24,769 nucleotides of DNA from a virus. The notes below the pieces were generated by a model, which ran no database searches, was not told the DNA's origin, and saw only the letters and a program-made list of their open reading frames with translations. Made by a program: the position numbers and the translations under genes. Numbering within the stretch: the stretch's first letter is position 1; every line of letters starts with the position of its first letter. This document shows positions 4,190-12,242 of this stretch, in pieces. The stretch is taken from IMG/VR virus record IMGVR_UViG_3300031857_001301, positions 1-24,769 of that record; one strand, 5' to 3'.

Positions 4190-4408
4190 TTACCGAACAT
4201 CAACCTCTTCATCATCTGTCCAATCATCGTTTTCAATACAAAGATAGTCTAGTTCATCAACTCCCTCGGGAATATTAATCCATTCATCAAACTCTGCAGC
4301 AAGGGCCATGGCATTCCTATGCCTATCTGCATCGTGAAGGAGATTAATTTTATTCATAGCCCATTCACGAACCTGCGTCACCGATTCGCTTTCAATCTGA
4401 GTGTCCAT
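4190..4408 (-). CDS. small acidic conserved cyanophage-type protein
   Basis: A 72-aa acidic protein beginning MDTQIESESVTQVREWAM, with a helical middle (HDADRHRNAMALAAEFDEW) and a very acidic tail (NDDWTDDEEVDVR). I believe close relatives occur in many T4-like cyanophages as uncharacterised proteins, but no function is known to me. The frame is open for 72 more codons upstream, but that part lies entirely under the GIY-YIG gene in another frame, so I place the start at the ATG at 4408, which overlaps the end of that gene by 17 nt and indicates translational coupling. A terminator follows. Confidence 0.75.
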   Translation of the reverse strand: MDTQIESESVTQVREWAMNKINLLHDADRHRNAMALAAEFDEWINIPEGVDELDYLCIENDDWTDDEEVDVR

Positions 4409-4829
4409 AATAGTCTTTTCGGTAGAATCTTCCGAGGATGTTGGAATTATAGAATGCAGGTTCTCCGTTGTCAAGGGCCTCTGTGAGGACATTGTTTTTG
4501 AAGAGTTCGCTCGTTTCTCCAAAATTTGTTCTTCCTCTTGTTTTATGTAACGATAATATAGTTCTACTAAAATTTTCTTTGCCGTATTTTTGAATATCTT
4601 CTTTAAGTTCCGGACAAGACCCATAATAGTTTTTCCAATCTGATTCTGCTTTTACTTTTCTTTTTTTGCCCTTAGGTGTTCTAAACTGCCAGAAATACTT
4701 TCTACCAATGTATTTCCTACTATTAAGATTATTCTGGATAAGATAAACAAAACCAAAAAAATCTTGTATATTATCTGAATTAAAAGGTTTTCCATTATAA
4801 CTCCAAGGATTACTATAATCGCAATTCAT
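4392..4829 (-). CDS. GIY-YIG-like endonuclease, T4 Seg-related
   Basis: A 145-aa protein. Residues 26-44 carry a degenerate GIY-YIG signature (GFVYLI, then KYIGRK), followed by a basic segment (KGKKRKVKAESDWKNYYGS) and KENFSRTILSLH, the usual order in phage GIY-YIG proteins. The family cuts DNA with a single catalytic Arg and Glu; free-standing members in T4 (Seg) are homing endonucleases. The short length and changed first motif (GFVY for GIY) leave open whether it is active. The ATG at 4829 lies in the last codons of the upstream 50-aa gene (17-nt overlap). A CATAAATA box sits 27 nt upstream of the ATG, inside that gene. Confidence 0.75.
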   Translation of the reverse strand: MNCDYSNPWSYNGKPFNSDNIQDFFGFVYLIQNNLNSRKYIGRKYFWQFRTPKGKKRKVKAESDWKNYYGSCPELKEDIQKYGKENFSRTILSLHKTRGRTNFGETSELFKNNVLTEALDNGEPAFYNSNILGRFYRKDYYGHSD

Positions 4830-4965
4830 TTACATAGTCAATAATAGCGTTAAGATATTTATGTGCCAGGGCCTTCTCATGGATATTTGAGGGTTCTTTA
4901 TCTAACTGATGTTTGAGTTTATTCAGTTTTGCTTTGAGTTCGTAAATATCTGTAACGTGTAACAT
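4813..4965 (-). CDS. 50-aa hypothetical protein
   Basis: A 50-codon ORF: MLHVTDIYELKAKLNKLKH at the start, then a second helix ending YVNELRL. It looks like a helical hairpin or short coiled coil. It overlaps the GIY-YIG gene start by 17 nt, which supports real translation. The ATG at 4965 begins only 3 nt after the U-tract of a strong terminator and has no Shine-Dalgarno sequence, so its transcript must come from readthrough or an unseen start. I believe similar small proteins exist in cyanophages; the function is unknown. Confidence 0.65.
   Translation of the reverse strand: MLHVTDIYELKAKLNKLKHQLDKEPSNIHEKALAHKYLNAIIDYVNELRL
4856..4863 (-). promoter_or_regulatory. possible late promoter CATAAATA for the GIY-YIG gene
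   Basis: One mismatch to the late consensus, 27 nt before the ATG at 4829, the spacing seen for the exact boxes. It lies inside a small coding region, so chance is possible. Confidence 0.4.
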
Positions 4966-4967
4966 AC

Positions 4968-4994
4968 AAAAAAAGAGGAGGTAAAACCTCCTCT
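4968..4994 (-). terminator. strong rho-independent terminator after the nrd operon
   Basis: On the minus strand AGAGGAGG-TTTTA-CCTCCTCT is a perfect 8-bp stem followed by a run of U. It starts directly after the stop codon of the 53-aa gene. The stem contains an AGGAGG sequence. Confidence 0.9.
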
Positions 4995-4996
4995 AT

Positions 4997-5158
4997 CTAT
5001 ACAACATCGTTAGTATTTTTACCTAACCACTCTTTTTCGTAGTTATAATCACCAAACAAAAAATCATCTTGTTCAGCAGCATTTTTGTATGCGTTCAGAA
5101 TTTCCTGCTCGCACCATTCATCATAGTTTGAATCCTGAGAAAGTATCTTTGGTAACAT
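4997..5158 (-). CDS. 53-aa acidic protein overlapping the nrdB 3' end
   Basis: A 53-codon ORF starting MLPKILSQDSNYDEWCEQE and ending KNTNDVV. It is acidic, aromatic-rich and has one Cys. Its first 38 nt overlap the end of nrdB in another frame, and GGAGG lies 11 nt before the ATG at 5158. A terminator follows immediately. Placement at the end of the nrdA-nrdB operon suggests a nucleotide-metabolism or regulatory accessory role, but I recognise no domain. Confidence 0.65.
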   Translation of the reverse strand: MLPKILSQDSNYDEWCEQEILNAYKNAAEQDDFLFGDYNYEKEWLGKNTNDVV

Positions 5159-6347
5159 CTTGTTTGATTCCTCCTACGATATAGGACTCCACTTCTGTCT
5201 CCTGAGGTGCCACCTGAAGTCCTTTAGAGGAAATCCAATGTTCAGTCCAAGGAAGTGGATTATTCTTTGCAGAAATATCATAAAGGGGTCTGAGACCAAT
5301 CGCTTTCATTCTGCGATTAGCAATCCATTCAACATATTGATGCAACAATTTATCGTTTAGTCCAATCATAGAACCATCTTTGAACAGATACTCTGCCCAA
5401 AGTTTTTCTTGATTTACAGCATTTTCAAAGGTCTTATAAACCCACTGTTCTTCTTCTTTGCAAATACGTTGCATCTCAGGGTCATCCCCCTCTTTCCACT
5501 TATTCAGGATATTTTGGGTAATGACTAAGTGCTGATTCTCATCCCTAGCAATCAGAGAGATGATTTTTGCACTTCCTTCCATAAGCTTGAGTTCGCCAAA
5601 TGCAAAACTGCAAGCAAAACTGACGTAAAAACGAATACCTTCAAGAATATTAACGTTTGCAACTGCTCTGAACAGTTTACGCTTGAGTTCATAACGCTCT
5701 CCTAGTGCTTGTGGAACTTGTTCTTGGGCGTATTTCCAAAGTTCAGTTGTTCCATAATGTTGGGCACTATTGATAAAATCATTATATGCCTCGGTTACAC
5801 TTGTAGCTCTTTCCATAATACGATCATCTCTCAGAATAGTATCAAATACTTCTGAAGGGTCGGAATATACATTTTTAATAATATAAGTGTATGAGCGAGA
5901 ATGAATCATCTCCATAAACTCCCATACTTTCATACACGCTTCCAATTCGGGAAGTGAACAGTATGGCGCAAATGCCATACCAGGCCCACGTCCCTGAACA
6001 GAGTCAAGCATAACTTGGTATTTTAGATTAGAACTAAAAATATGTTTTTGTTCTGGTCTGAGAGTTTGATAATCGCCTCTATCTTTTTGTAAGGAAATTT
6101 CCTCAGGTCTCCAAAAATAGCTCAACTGTTGCTGAGTTAATTTATCAAAGATTGGATATTTATAGGTGTCATATCTTTGAATCCCTAAAGGTTTACCAAA
6201 AAACATGGGTTGTTTCTTAGTATCAACCTCTTCGGAATTAAAGACCGTCATTTGATTTATCACTTTGGCATCCTCTAAATTTGATTTAAAATTAAAATCC
6301 ATTTCTTCCCTGCTAAGAACCGAACTCATACTATCATATTTAATCAT
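5121..6347 (-). CDS. nrdB: ribonucleotide reductase small subunit NrdB (class Ia R2)
   Basis: R2 subunit, 408 aa, which houses the diiron-tyrosyl radical that NrdA needs to reduce ribonucleoside diphosphates. Seen, numbered from this start: DRGDYQTL (89-96, iron-ligand Asp), EFMEMIHSRSY (143-153) with Glu146 and His149 as ligands and Tyr153 as the radical tyrosine, LEGIRFYVSFAC and ARDENQHL for the second set of ligands, and the C-terminal tail ending SGFKL that docks on R1. Motifs follow E. coli NrdB closely. The ATG at 6347 is 2 nt after the nrdA stop; a TTG five codons upstream would overlap nrdA, and a second ATG at codon 7 is possible. In the cell it supplies dNTPs for phage replication, together with NrdA, MazG and the replisome encoded nearby. 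Confidence 0.97.
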   Translation of the reverse strand: MIKYDSMSSVLSREEMDFNFKSNLEDAKVINQMTVFNSEEVDTKKQPMFFGKPLGIQRYDTYKYPIFDKLTQQQLSYFWRPEEISLQKDRGDYQTLRPEQKHIFSSNLKYQVMLDSVQGRGPGMAFAPYCSLPELEACMKVWEFMEMIHSRSYTYIIKNVYSDPSEVFDTILRDDRIMERATSVTEAYNDFINSAQHYGTTELWKYAQEQVPQALGERYELKRKLFRAVANVNILEGIRFYVSFACSFAFGELKLMEGSAKIISLIARDENQHLVITQNILNKWKEGDDPEMQRICKEEEQWVYKTFENAVNQEKLWAEYLFKDGSMIGLNDKLLHQYVEWIANRRMKAIGLRPLYDISAKNNPLPWTEHWISSKGLQVAPQETEVESYIVGGIKQDVTKDTFSGFKL

Positions 6348-6349
6348 CT

Positions 6350-8650
6350 TTAAACTGCGCAACTTTCGCAGATTTCTTCATCAGAATTCATAATATCACT
6401 TAGAAGAGATTGAAGATCTTGTTTTGGTTCTTCTGCCACTTCATCAGTTTTAATGTCATAGGTATTTTGATAATAACTTGTTTTCCACCCAACAGAGTAT
6501 GAGTATAGCATGTCCTGTGCCATTACGCTAACAGGAACCTCATTATCCGGATAATGTTCCGGATTATAGGACCAGTTTCCAGAAATCGCTTGATCAAAGA
6601 ACTTTTGCATAACTGCAACAATATTAATATACCCACGATTGCCATGCATATCCCACAGAAGCGTATAGTTGTTCTTAAGAGTTTGATACTGGGGAACAAT
6701 TTGCTTAAGAAGACCTTTCTTGGACTTTTTAATGGACAAGAAACCGCGAGGTGGTTCAATTCCATTTGTTGCGTTTGACACAACGGAACTGCTCTCCGAT
6801 GGCATCTGTGCGGACAGTGTTGAGTGCCTGAGACCATGTTTGAGGATAGATGACCTAAGAGATTCCCAATCATGTTGAAGTTCAATTGAAGAGATTTGGT
6901 CTACGTCTTTTTTATATGTGTCAATTGGAAGAATTCCATCAGCATACTTGGTACGGCCAAAGTATTCGCAATGTCCTTTTTCTTTTGCAAGTTGATTTGA
7001 TGCCTTCAGAAGATAATACTGGAAAGATTCTGAAAGTCCATGCACTGCATCCCATGCCTCCTGAGAGTCATAATTGAACCCAAGTTTGGCAAGGTAATGT
7101 GCAAGGCCAATATAACCTATTCCAAGCGACCTACGAGCCCGTGTAGCAATCTCTGCTGAGATTACTGGATACTTCTGATAATCAATCAATTCATCAAGTC
7201 CACGGACGGAAAGATCACAAAGTTCTTCAAGTTCTTCATCAGACTTTACTTTACCCACATTAATTGCAGAAAGAATACAAAGTGCAATCTCACCATTTTC
7301 ATCATCAATGTGCTGAATTGGATAAGTTGGCAAAGTAATTTCTTGGCAAAGATTGCTCATCTCAACTTTATCCTTGAAGGAACTATGAGAATTGCAGTGG
7401 TCAATGTTCATGACGTAGATACGACCCGTTTCAGCACGTTCTTTGAGGAGATTAAGAATAAGTTCTTGTGCCTTAATAGTTTTTTTCGGAATGGACGGAT
7501 CGTTTTCATATTGAACATATAGATTATCAAATCTATCCGTCCCGAAAGAATCATAAAGTCCAGGTACATCGTGTGGTGAGAAAAGCGTGATTTCGCCATC
7601 CTGAATGAACCTCTCATAAAAGAGTTTACTGATTTGAATGGAATAGTCAAGTTTTCTAACACGATTATCTTCTGTTCCTTTATTATTTTTTAGTACGAGG
7701 ATGTCTTGGATTTCTTGGTGCCAGATTGGGAAGTGGACAGTTGCTGATCCACCACGGATGCCATTTTGAGTGCAAGATCTGACAGTTGCTTGAAACTTTT
7801 GGAGGAATGGGATAACGCCCGTGTGAATAACTTCTCCCCCTCTGATTTTACTGTTGATGCCACGGATTCTGCCTGCGTTGATACCAATTCCTGCTCTTTG
7901 AGCAACATACCTAAAAATTGCAGAATCACTAGACTCAATACTAGGGAGGGTGTCATCAATATCAACAAGAACACAACTTGCAAATTGACGAAGTGGGGTT
8001 CTAACTCCTGCCATGATTGGTGTAGGAATGTTGATTTTGTGCTTTGAAATTGCGTCATAGTACCTTCTAACATACGACATTCTAGTTTCTTTTGGATACT
8101 CTGCAAACATAGTCAGAGAAATCATCATATACATGAATTGTGGAGTCTCATAAACACCACCACCACTCCTATCTTGTACAAGATACTTATCTACTACCTG
8201 ACGTAGACCTGCATAAGTAAACAAATAATCTCTATCATGATCAATAAAAGAGTTTGCCTTATTGATATCTTCCTTTGAGTACTTATTGAAAATATCATCA
8301 TCATAAACTTCGCGACTTACGCAGTTATAGATATGTTCTTCAAGAGAAGGAAGTTCTTTCATCTTCCCGTAAAGTTGCTTACGCACAGAGAATAATAGCA
8401 GACGAGCTGCAACATATTGATAATTGGGATGATCCAAATCAATCAAATCTGAAGCAGAGCGAATCAGGATTTCTTGAATCTCTGCAGTAGTAATGCCATT
8501 ATAAAATTGAATTCCTGAGGTCATCTCAACTTGACTCGCAGAGACGCCTGCAAGACCCGCACACGCCTCTTCAACCATCAAATGCATCTTATCTAGGTCA
8601 AGTGATTCAATTCGACCGTCACGCTTTTTAACCTTTGTTCCGTTACTCAT
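6350..8650 (-). CDS. nrdA: ribonucleotide reductase large subunit NrdA (class Ia R1)
   Basis: R1 subunit, 766 aa, catalysing NDP to dNDP. The N-terminal ATP-cone (about 5-95) would bind ATP/dATP for activity control. Active-site residues are Cys226 (QFASC), the SNLCQE motif (432-437) with Asn433, Cys435 and Glu437, and Cys458 (EIALCILS); the C-terminal redox pair is CESC, four residues from the end. Length and motifs match E. coli NrdA. The start is the ATG at 8650, whose ATGA overlaps the gp61 stop; GGAAG lies just upstream. No intron or intein is seen, although nrd genes of T4-like phages often carry them. It is the second gene of the operon gp61-nrdA-nrdB from the promoter at 9639-9666, which ties primer synthesis to nucleotide supply. 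Confidence 0.97.
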   Translation of the reverse strand: MSNGTKVKKRDGRIESLDLDKMHLMVEEACAGLAGVSASQVEMTSGIQFYNGITTAEIQEILIRSASDLIDLDHPNYQYVAARLLLFSVRKQLYGKMKELPSLEEHIYNCVSREVYDDDIFNKYSKEDINKANSFIDHDRDYLFTYAGLRQVVDKYLVQDRSGGGVYETPQFMYMMISLTMFAEYPKETRMSYVRRYYDAISKHKINIPTPIMAGVRTPLRQFASCVLVDIDDTLPSIESSDSAIFRYVAQRAGIGINAGRIRGINSKIRGGEVIHTGVIPFLQKFQATVRSCTQNGIRGGSATVHFPIWHQEIQDILVLKNNKGTEDNRVRKLDYSIQISKLFYERFIQDGEITLFSPHDVPGLYDSFGTDRFDNLYVQYENDPSIPKKTIKAQELILNLLKERAETGRIYVMNIDHCNSHSSFKDKVEMSNLCQEITLPTYPIQHIDDENGEIALCILSAINVGKVKSDEELEELCDLSVRGLDELIDYQKYPVISAEIATRARRSLGIGYIGLAHYLAKLGFNYDSQEAWDAVHGLSESFQYYLLKASNQLAKEKGHCEYFGRTKYADGILPIDTYKKDVDQISSIELQHDWESLRSSILKHGLRHSTLSAQMPSESSSVVSNATNGIEPPRGFLSIKKSKKGLLKQIVPQYQTLKNNYTLLWDMHGNRGYINIVAVMQKFFDQAISGNWSYNPEHYPDNEVPVSVMAQDMLYSYSVGWKTSYYQNTYDIKTDEVAEEPKQDLQSLLSDIMNSDEEICESCAV

Positions 8651-9615
8651 ATTTTCTTCCAGGTAGTAAATTTAAGGTTTGCCTCTAATCCAGAGTAAGT
8701 ATTTAATTGTATCACAGATTCAACGTCAAGTCCAGACAAAATCATTTCATTAACATCCTTCTCTTTAATCGAAGAAGGCCAAATCACGACCTTTTCTCCG
8801 CGAGAAATGACTTTTGATATTCGTTGGTGGATTTCTGCATTTCGTGGTTCGTTATCATAAATCCAAACAGGATTGCTAATACCCCACTTATCAACATCAC
8901 CGTCAGCTCCGCACAAAGCAATTGAGTTTGGAATGAAAGTCGAATCAAAGGGTCCTTCCGTAATGTAGACAATTTTGTCTTTTTGTATCTCATCAAGACC
9001 GTAGATTTTTGGTGCTTCATCATCAAGCATAATAGTAATGTATTTAATCAAGTTTGAATCAAGCGATCTTCCCTGAAATCCAACGAAAGTATTCTTGTAA
9101 AACAAAGGAATTATGATTCTTGGTTCATCTTTAGAAGTATCTTCAAATACCTCTTTTATAGAATTAGTCCATGATTTAAATTTTTCTGCATAATAAAATT
9201 TATTAGGATCTAATTTCCTATTTTCTAGATATGATTTAGAATTTGAATTTGATGATGCTTTAGGCAAATCTAATTTTGGCCTAAACTTTGGCGACTCAAA
9301 TGTAAATTTTGGTGTCTCGGTTACAAAGTTTTTGCCAGTATTTCCTTCTTTAAATTTTTCGAAAGAATATTGTTTATAAATTGTTGGATCAATTTGTTTC
9401 AAAAAATTATTGAAAGAGATGTTAAGACCACAATTATGGCACTTGAAATTAGTATTGTTTTTTACTTGGTAAATGTATCCCCTTGCTTTATTTTTATTTT
9501 TTTGAGAATCGCCACAAATAGGGCAACGAAAATTATAAAGATTAATCTTTACTCTCTTAAACTTTTGAAGACGAGAAGATATCAAGTTGATATATTTAAC
9601 ATCAACGAAGTCCAT
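8647..9615 (-). CDS. 61: DNA primase (T4 gp61-like, DnaG family)
   Basis: Primase, 322 aa, which makes RNA primers for lagging-strand synthesis with the gp41 helicase. The N-terminal zinc ribbon is C31-x2-C34 and C59-x2-C62 (CPICGDS, CHNCG). After a Ser/Lys/Phe-rich linker (about 95-140) comes a TOPRIM-type catalytic core: IPLFYKNTFVGFQGRS, VYITEGPFDSTF (conserved Glu) and the acidic YDNEPRN motif. The order and length fit cyanophage gp61. I chose the ATG at 9615 (MDFVDVKYINL), the conserved beginning of the family; a GTG three codons upstream is the alternative. An early-type promoter lies 24 nt upstream. It ends in a 4-nt overlap with nrdA. Confidence 0.93.
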   Translation of the reverse strand: MDFVDVKYINLISSRLQKFKRVKINLYNFRCPICGDSQKNKNKARGYIYQVKNNTNFKCHNCGLNISFNNFLKQIDPTIYKQYSFEKFKEGNTGKNFVTETPKFTFESPKFRPKLDLPKASSNSNSKSYLENRKLDPNKFYYAEKFKSWTNSIKEVFEDTSKDEPRIIIPLFYKNTFVGFQGRSLDSNLIKYITIMLDDEAPKIYGLDEIQKDKIVYITEGPFDSTFIPNSIALCGADGDVDKWGISNPVWIYDNEPRNAEIHQRISKVISRGEKVVIWPSSIKEKDVNEMILSGLDVESVIQLNTYSGLEANLKFTTWKKI

Positions 9616-9638
9616 AAAAAACACAGTTTATTTCCACC

Positions 9639-9666
9639 AGTCTATCAGACTATCGTGACTTGTCAA
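9639..9666 (-). promoter_or_regulatory. sigma70-type promoter for gp61-nrdA-nrdB
   Basis: TTGACA (9666-9661), a 16-bp spacer and TAGACT (9644-9639) on the minus strand; the next start codon is at 9615. It lies across the end of the small ORF 9650-9757. Confidence 0.65.
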
Positions 9667-9757
9667 GGCACAATGCAGTGATTATTGAGGTCCATTTGAT
9701 TACAGAGTTTGTAATTTTTTGTAGAGAATAAAGAGTTGCTTTCTTTTTATATTTCAT
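9650..9757 (-). CDS. 35-aa basic peptide, late-type promoter
   Basis: A 35-codon ORF starting MKYKKKATLYSLQK and ending ALCLDKSR, with a basic N-terminus and a hydrophobic C-terminal half (WTSIITALCL). An AATAAATA box is 25 nt before the ATG, and a 6-bp hairpin (9757-9773) covers the start region. The frame is open seven codons upstream but without ATG. I recognise no family, and it is short enough to be chance. Confidence 0.4.
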   Translation of the reverse strand: MKYKKKATLYSLQKITNSVIKWTSIITALCLDKSR

Positions 9758-9781
9758 TGGCAAACTCTGCCAACACTCTAA

Positions 9782-9789
9782 TATTTATT
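9782..9789 (-). promoter_or_regulatory. possible late promoter AATAAATA
   Basis: One mismatch to TATAAATA, overlapping the stop codon of the 146-aa gene and 25 nt before the ATG of the 35-codon ORF. Confidence 0.35.
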
Positions 9790-10225
9790 TTTCAATATCA
9801 GTAGACTGATGAACATGACCTTCTTTTTGCATTTGCATTTCTGAGGGTGTCCACCATCCGGAGGCAAGAGCAGAAATTGCTGCTGTCAAAATTGCCAGAA
9901 GAACGCCACAACCAACAGTCATCCATTTTATCTTGGAAATATCTTTTATCTCATCTTCAATATCATCAATTCTTTTGGATACTAAATTATGTTGCTCTCG
10001 ATTTTCTTCTTTCAATTCATCAATCATTCTTGTTATGACAAGATCATTTTTCCCGCCCTGATCTATTCTTTCATCGTGAACAGCTAACATTTTACTAATG
10101 TTCTGGCTGGTTTTGCCCATTATTTGAATGGCTTCATCTATTTTTTTCAACATTAGTTCATAAGAAGAAAGTCTTTCTTCCAAAACAGCAATTTTTGTAT
10201 CGGTTGAGGTATTTTGATTAAACAT
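9785..10225 (-). CDS. coiled-coil protein with one C-terminal membrane segment
   Basis: A 146-aa protein. Residues 10-105 are predicted coiled coil (heptad-like leucine/isoleucine pattern, many Glu/Lys, KIAVLEERLSSYELMLKKID), followed by a single hydrophobic helix (about 108-127, MTVGCGVLLAILTAAISALA) and a short His-containing tail. The topology, long coiled coil then one membrane span, resembles haemolysin XhlA-like phage lysis proteins, but the protein is longer and I cannot confirm homology. The start is the ATG at 10225 (MFNQNTSTDTK); the frame is open 14 codons upstream only to a TTG. It lies at the end of a run of late genes, so a structural or lysis accessory role is equally possible. 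Confidence 0.75.
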   Translation of the reverse strand: MFNQNTSTDTKIAVLEERLSSYELMLKKIDEAIQIMGKTSQNISKMLAVHDERIDQGGKNDLVITRMIDELKEENREQHNLVSKRIDDIEDEIKDISKIKWMTVGCGVLLAILTAAISALASGWWTPSEMQMQKEGHVHQSTDIEK

Positions 10226-10292
10226 TTCTAACTTTAAGGTAGATAGAATTTCCCTACTACAAAACAAATACCCCAGATAGTAGTATTAGAAT

Positions 10293-10300
10293 TATTTATT
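10293..10300 (-). promoter_or_regulatory. possible late promoter AATAAATA
   Basis: One mismatch to the late box, 68 nt before the ATG at 10225. The spacing is longer than usual here. Confidence 0.3.
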
Positions 10301-10520
10301 ATTTTGGTTTCATCCATTTTTTTCTCGAACCCAATCCAAGATAAATATTTTTCTTTTTGTTTTTAAAGACTGGAGGATTTCCTGGGTCTGCTTGAGGAGT
10401 ACCTGCGATTTGCCCACCACCAACATTATTAGTCGGCGTAGAAATTATCCCCTCTTCCTTCAATTGAATATAGTTACGAAATGTTTCTACTATTTTATCA
10501 ATCTTTTTCTTCTTTTCCAT
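10299..10520 (-). CDS. small cyanophage-type protein with basic C-terminus
   Basis: A 73-aa protein starting MEKKKKIDKIVETFRNY, with a Gly/Pro/Thr-rich flexible middle (NNVGGGQIAGTPQADPGNPP) and a basic end NIYLGLGSRKKWMKPK. The tail KKKxIYLGxGSRKxWM recurs, as I remember it, in small T4-like cyanophage proteins of unknown role. The start is the ATG at 10520, overlapping the upstream gene by 23 nt; the frame is open 13 codons further to a TTG. It sits in a late operon with the structural genes, so a minor virion component is likely. Confidence 0.7.
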   Translation of the reverse strand: MEKKKKIDKIVETFRNYIQLKEEGIISTPTNNVGGGQIAGTPQADPGNPPVFKNKKKNIYLGLGSRKKWMKPK

Positions 10521-10893
10521 TGTAAATTTTGTAAAGTTCTGACATACAATATAAATCAACTTGAATATCGTGAATACCTGATTTTGGGTATTCTGGTAAT
10601 CTGTTGAGAAATAATATAAAAGATTTTATAGAAGACCACAACTCTTTTTCTATTTTAAAGAATAGCATTGGAGTTGTTGCCTCACCAAAGATATTATAAA
10701 GAATAATAAAATGATTTAAAATGAGATGGGTTTTTAATTCACCATCTCTTTTATATCTTTTAAGCAGTCTTTTGATATATTTAAAATGATTTAAATCTTT
10801 ATCAAAATCTTCTTTTGTAACTGCCTGTGGGTTTTGATAGTTTTTTATTGCAAATAATAAAAAATTATCCTCATTCAACTCATTAAAAATCAT
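10498..10893 (-). CDS. conserved T4-like cyanophage protein, unknown function
   Basis: A 131-aa, helix-rich protein beginning MIFNELNEDNFLLFAIKNY, with the basic stretch FKYIKRLLKRYKRDGELKT and hydrophobic helices around LNHFIILYNIFG. I recall a widely conserved cyanophage protein with this N-terminus, always uncharacterised. It starts 7 nt after the stop of the 340-aa structural gene and overlaps the next gene by 23 nt, so it is cotranscribed with probable virion genes from the late promoter at 11958-11965. Confidence 0.8.
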   Translation of the reverse strand: MIFNELNEDNFLLFAIKNYQNPQAVTKEDFDKDLNHFKYIKRLLKRYKRDGELKTHLILNHFIILYNIFGEATTPMLFFKIEKELWSSIKSFILFLNRLPEYPKSGIHDIQVDLYCMSELYKIYNGKEEKD

Positions 10894-10900
10894 AGGTCAA

Positions 10901-11923
10901 TCATGCAGTTACATCTAAAATATCAGTACCCAATCCAACAGATGCTGCAGTTCCTGCGCCGCCAATATTATAAAGAAGTCCAGTAAGACCTTTATTTACA
11001 GGACCTGCACCAGAGAAATCGGTGATTGTACCGACAACTCCTGCAGTCAGATCAAGAACAAGTTTAGTTTTTGCAGTTCTTGTGCTAAAGGTAGCAGCAG
11101 TTGCTCCAGTAATTGTTGATGAAATTGTACTTGCCGTACCAATTCTTACAAAAGTGTCTCCGATTGATACTACTGGAACATTTGTAAGTTTTCCAGTGAC
11201 ACTGAGAGAACTTCCAACAGAAACGTTCTCAACAGAATCAACCCATATTACTGTTGCTCCAATAGCAACCGTTTGTCCAGTTGTAGTTGCTGTTGTTAAG
11301 AAAGGTACGTTTGCAGTAAGAACTGTACTTGGCGAAGTAAATGCAAATGCAACTCTATTGCTAATTTGTCCATTATAATTTTGGACCATTACATACCCTT
11401 CATCATTCGTATAAACTGGAATTTCCACTCCAGGTGCTACAGATACTGCGCTTCCGACAATTGCAGTAGATTCATTGGCACCATTGGCATCAAATGTTCT
11501 AATTCTAACTGTTGCGCCGGCAGAACAATAAACGTTTTCATTCCATGCAACATGAACATAACCAGTTCTACCTGTTCCAATACCAGTAGTTCCTCCAGCA
11601 CCAATAGAAATAGGAGATGCCAGATTTGGATCCTCAAAGAAGACTGCAACTGGAGTAGCAGTTCCAAGTCCAGTATTGTTTTCACCATTTCCAGGAGAAT
11701 CTGTTCCTGTGTTTAAACCTGCAACAGGAACTAGAACTTCATCATAATAAGATGATGACAATCCAGATTGCTCAGTTGTACCATATCTTCTATAAACCCA
11801 ACCACGAACATCTGCAAAGGTATTCCAAGGTGTTCTATTTCTATCTACACTATGCTTATATTTTGGAATAGCGTAATTATTTGCCGCAGTTTCAGTTGTT
11901 GTGGAAATGCCCCAGAGTGCCAT
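10901..11923 (-). CDS. probable virion structural protein
   Basis: A 340-aa protein rich in Gly, Thr, Ser, Val and Ala with almost no Lys in the second half and repetitive beta-strand patterns, typical of tail, neck or decoration proteins. The N-terminus MALWGISTTTETAANNYAI recalls cyanophage structural proteins that begin MALWG. Several segments (AVSVAPGVEIPVYTND, TGQTVAIGATVIW) suggest Ig-like or adhesin-like strands. There is no signal peptide and no membrane segment. The start is the ATG at 11923 with AAAGG upstream; an exact late box is 34 nt before it, and a terminator for the preceding operon lies just beyond. The exact place in the virion cannot be told. Confidence 0.75.
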   Translation of the reverse strand: MALWGISTTTETAANNYAIPKYKHSVDRNRTPWNTFADVRGWVYRRYGTTEQSGLSSSYYDEVLVPVAGLNTGTDSPGNGENNTGLGTATPVAVFFEDPNLASPISIGAGGTTGIGTGRTGYVHVAWNENVYCSAGATVRIRTFDANGANESTAIVGSAVSVAPGVEIPVYTNDEGYVMVQNYNGQISNRVAFAFTSPSTVLTANVPFLTTATTTGQTVAIGATVIWVDSVENVSVGSSLSVTGKLTNVPVVSIGDTFVRIGTASTISSTITGATAATFSTRTAKTKLVLDLTAGVVGTITDFSGAGPVNKGLTGLLYNIGGAGTAASVGLGTDILDVTA

Positions 11924-11957
11924 TCTTTTTTACCTTTACTAAATTGTTTCGTAGAAA

Positions 11958-11965
11958 TATTTATA
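11958..11965 (-). promoter_or_regulatory. T4-type late promoter TATAAATA for the structural gene
   Basis: An exact late box, 34 nt upstream of the ATG at 11923. Its first T is the last U of the terminator U-tract of the preceding operon. Confidence 0.8.
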
Positions 11966-11995
11966 AAAAAAGGAGACCCTGAATTTCAAGGTCTC
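11965..11995 (-). terminator. rho-independent terminator merged with a late promoter
   Basis: GAGACC (11995-11990) pairs with GGTCTC (11978-11973), then seven U leading directly into TATAAATA. It closes the operon that ends with the 61-aa gene. Confidence 0.8.
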
Positions 11996-12017
11996 TATTT
12001 ACTATGGTATCTAAAAT

Positions 12018-12203
12018 TCAGGGTGTGGGATCTACTCCACCACCTTGCTTTGCTCTATTTCTTACTTGCTCAAGAACAAAAGATACGATTCCGTTAGCTT
12101 TAATTTGTGGAACTGCGCCAAGAAATTCAGAAATAATCAAAAGAATTGTTAAAATTGCTGCTTCGTTTGCTTTGTAAAAAGCGAGTGTTGCTGCTAAGGA
12201 CAT
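12018..12203 (-). CDS. 61-aa small membrane protein, holin-like candidate
   Basis: A 61-aa protein: MSLAATLAFYKANEA, then a hydrophobic helix (about 15-32, AAILTILLIISEFLGAV), a second mildly hydrophobic amphipathic segment (NGIVSFVLEQVRNRA) and a polar C-terminus GGGVDPTP. A strong Shine-Dalgarno sequence (AAGGAGG, 7 nt before the ATG at 12203) predicts high expression. A single-span small hydrophobic late protein would suit a holin or a membrane-active virion peptide, but no family is recognised and the muramidase gene is 8 kb away. GATAAATT about 20 nt upstream is a poor late-box match. Confidence 0.75.
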   Translation of the reverse strand: MSLAATLAFYKANEAAILTILLIISEFLGAVPQIKANGIVSFVLEQVRNRAKQGGGVDPTP

Positions 12204-12242
12204 AATAACCTCCTTCTATAATTTATCCTATTATTATATATG

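Noticed and set aside
4409-4624. Upstream extension of the 72-aa acidic protein by 72 codons
   Set aside because: It lies wholly under the GIY-YIG gene in another frame and looks like a shadow; the acidic protein begins naturally at the ATG at 4408.
11022-11716. Long open frames on the plus strand across the 340-aa structural gene
   Set aside because: They mirror the Thr/Val-rich codons of the real minus-strand gene, have no ribosome binding sites and recognisable protein character.
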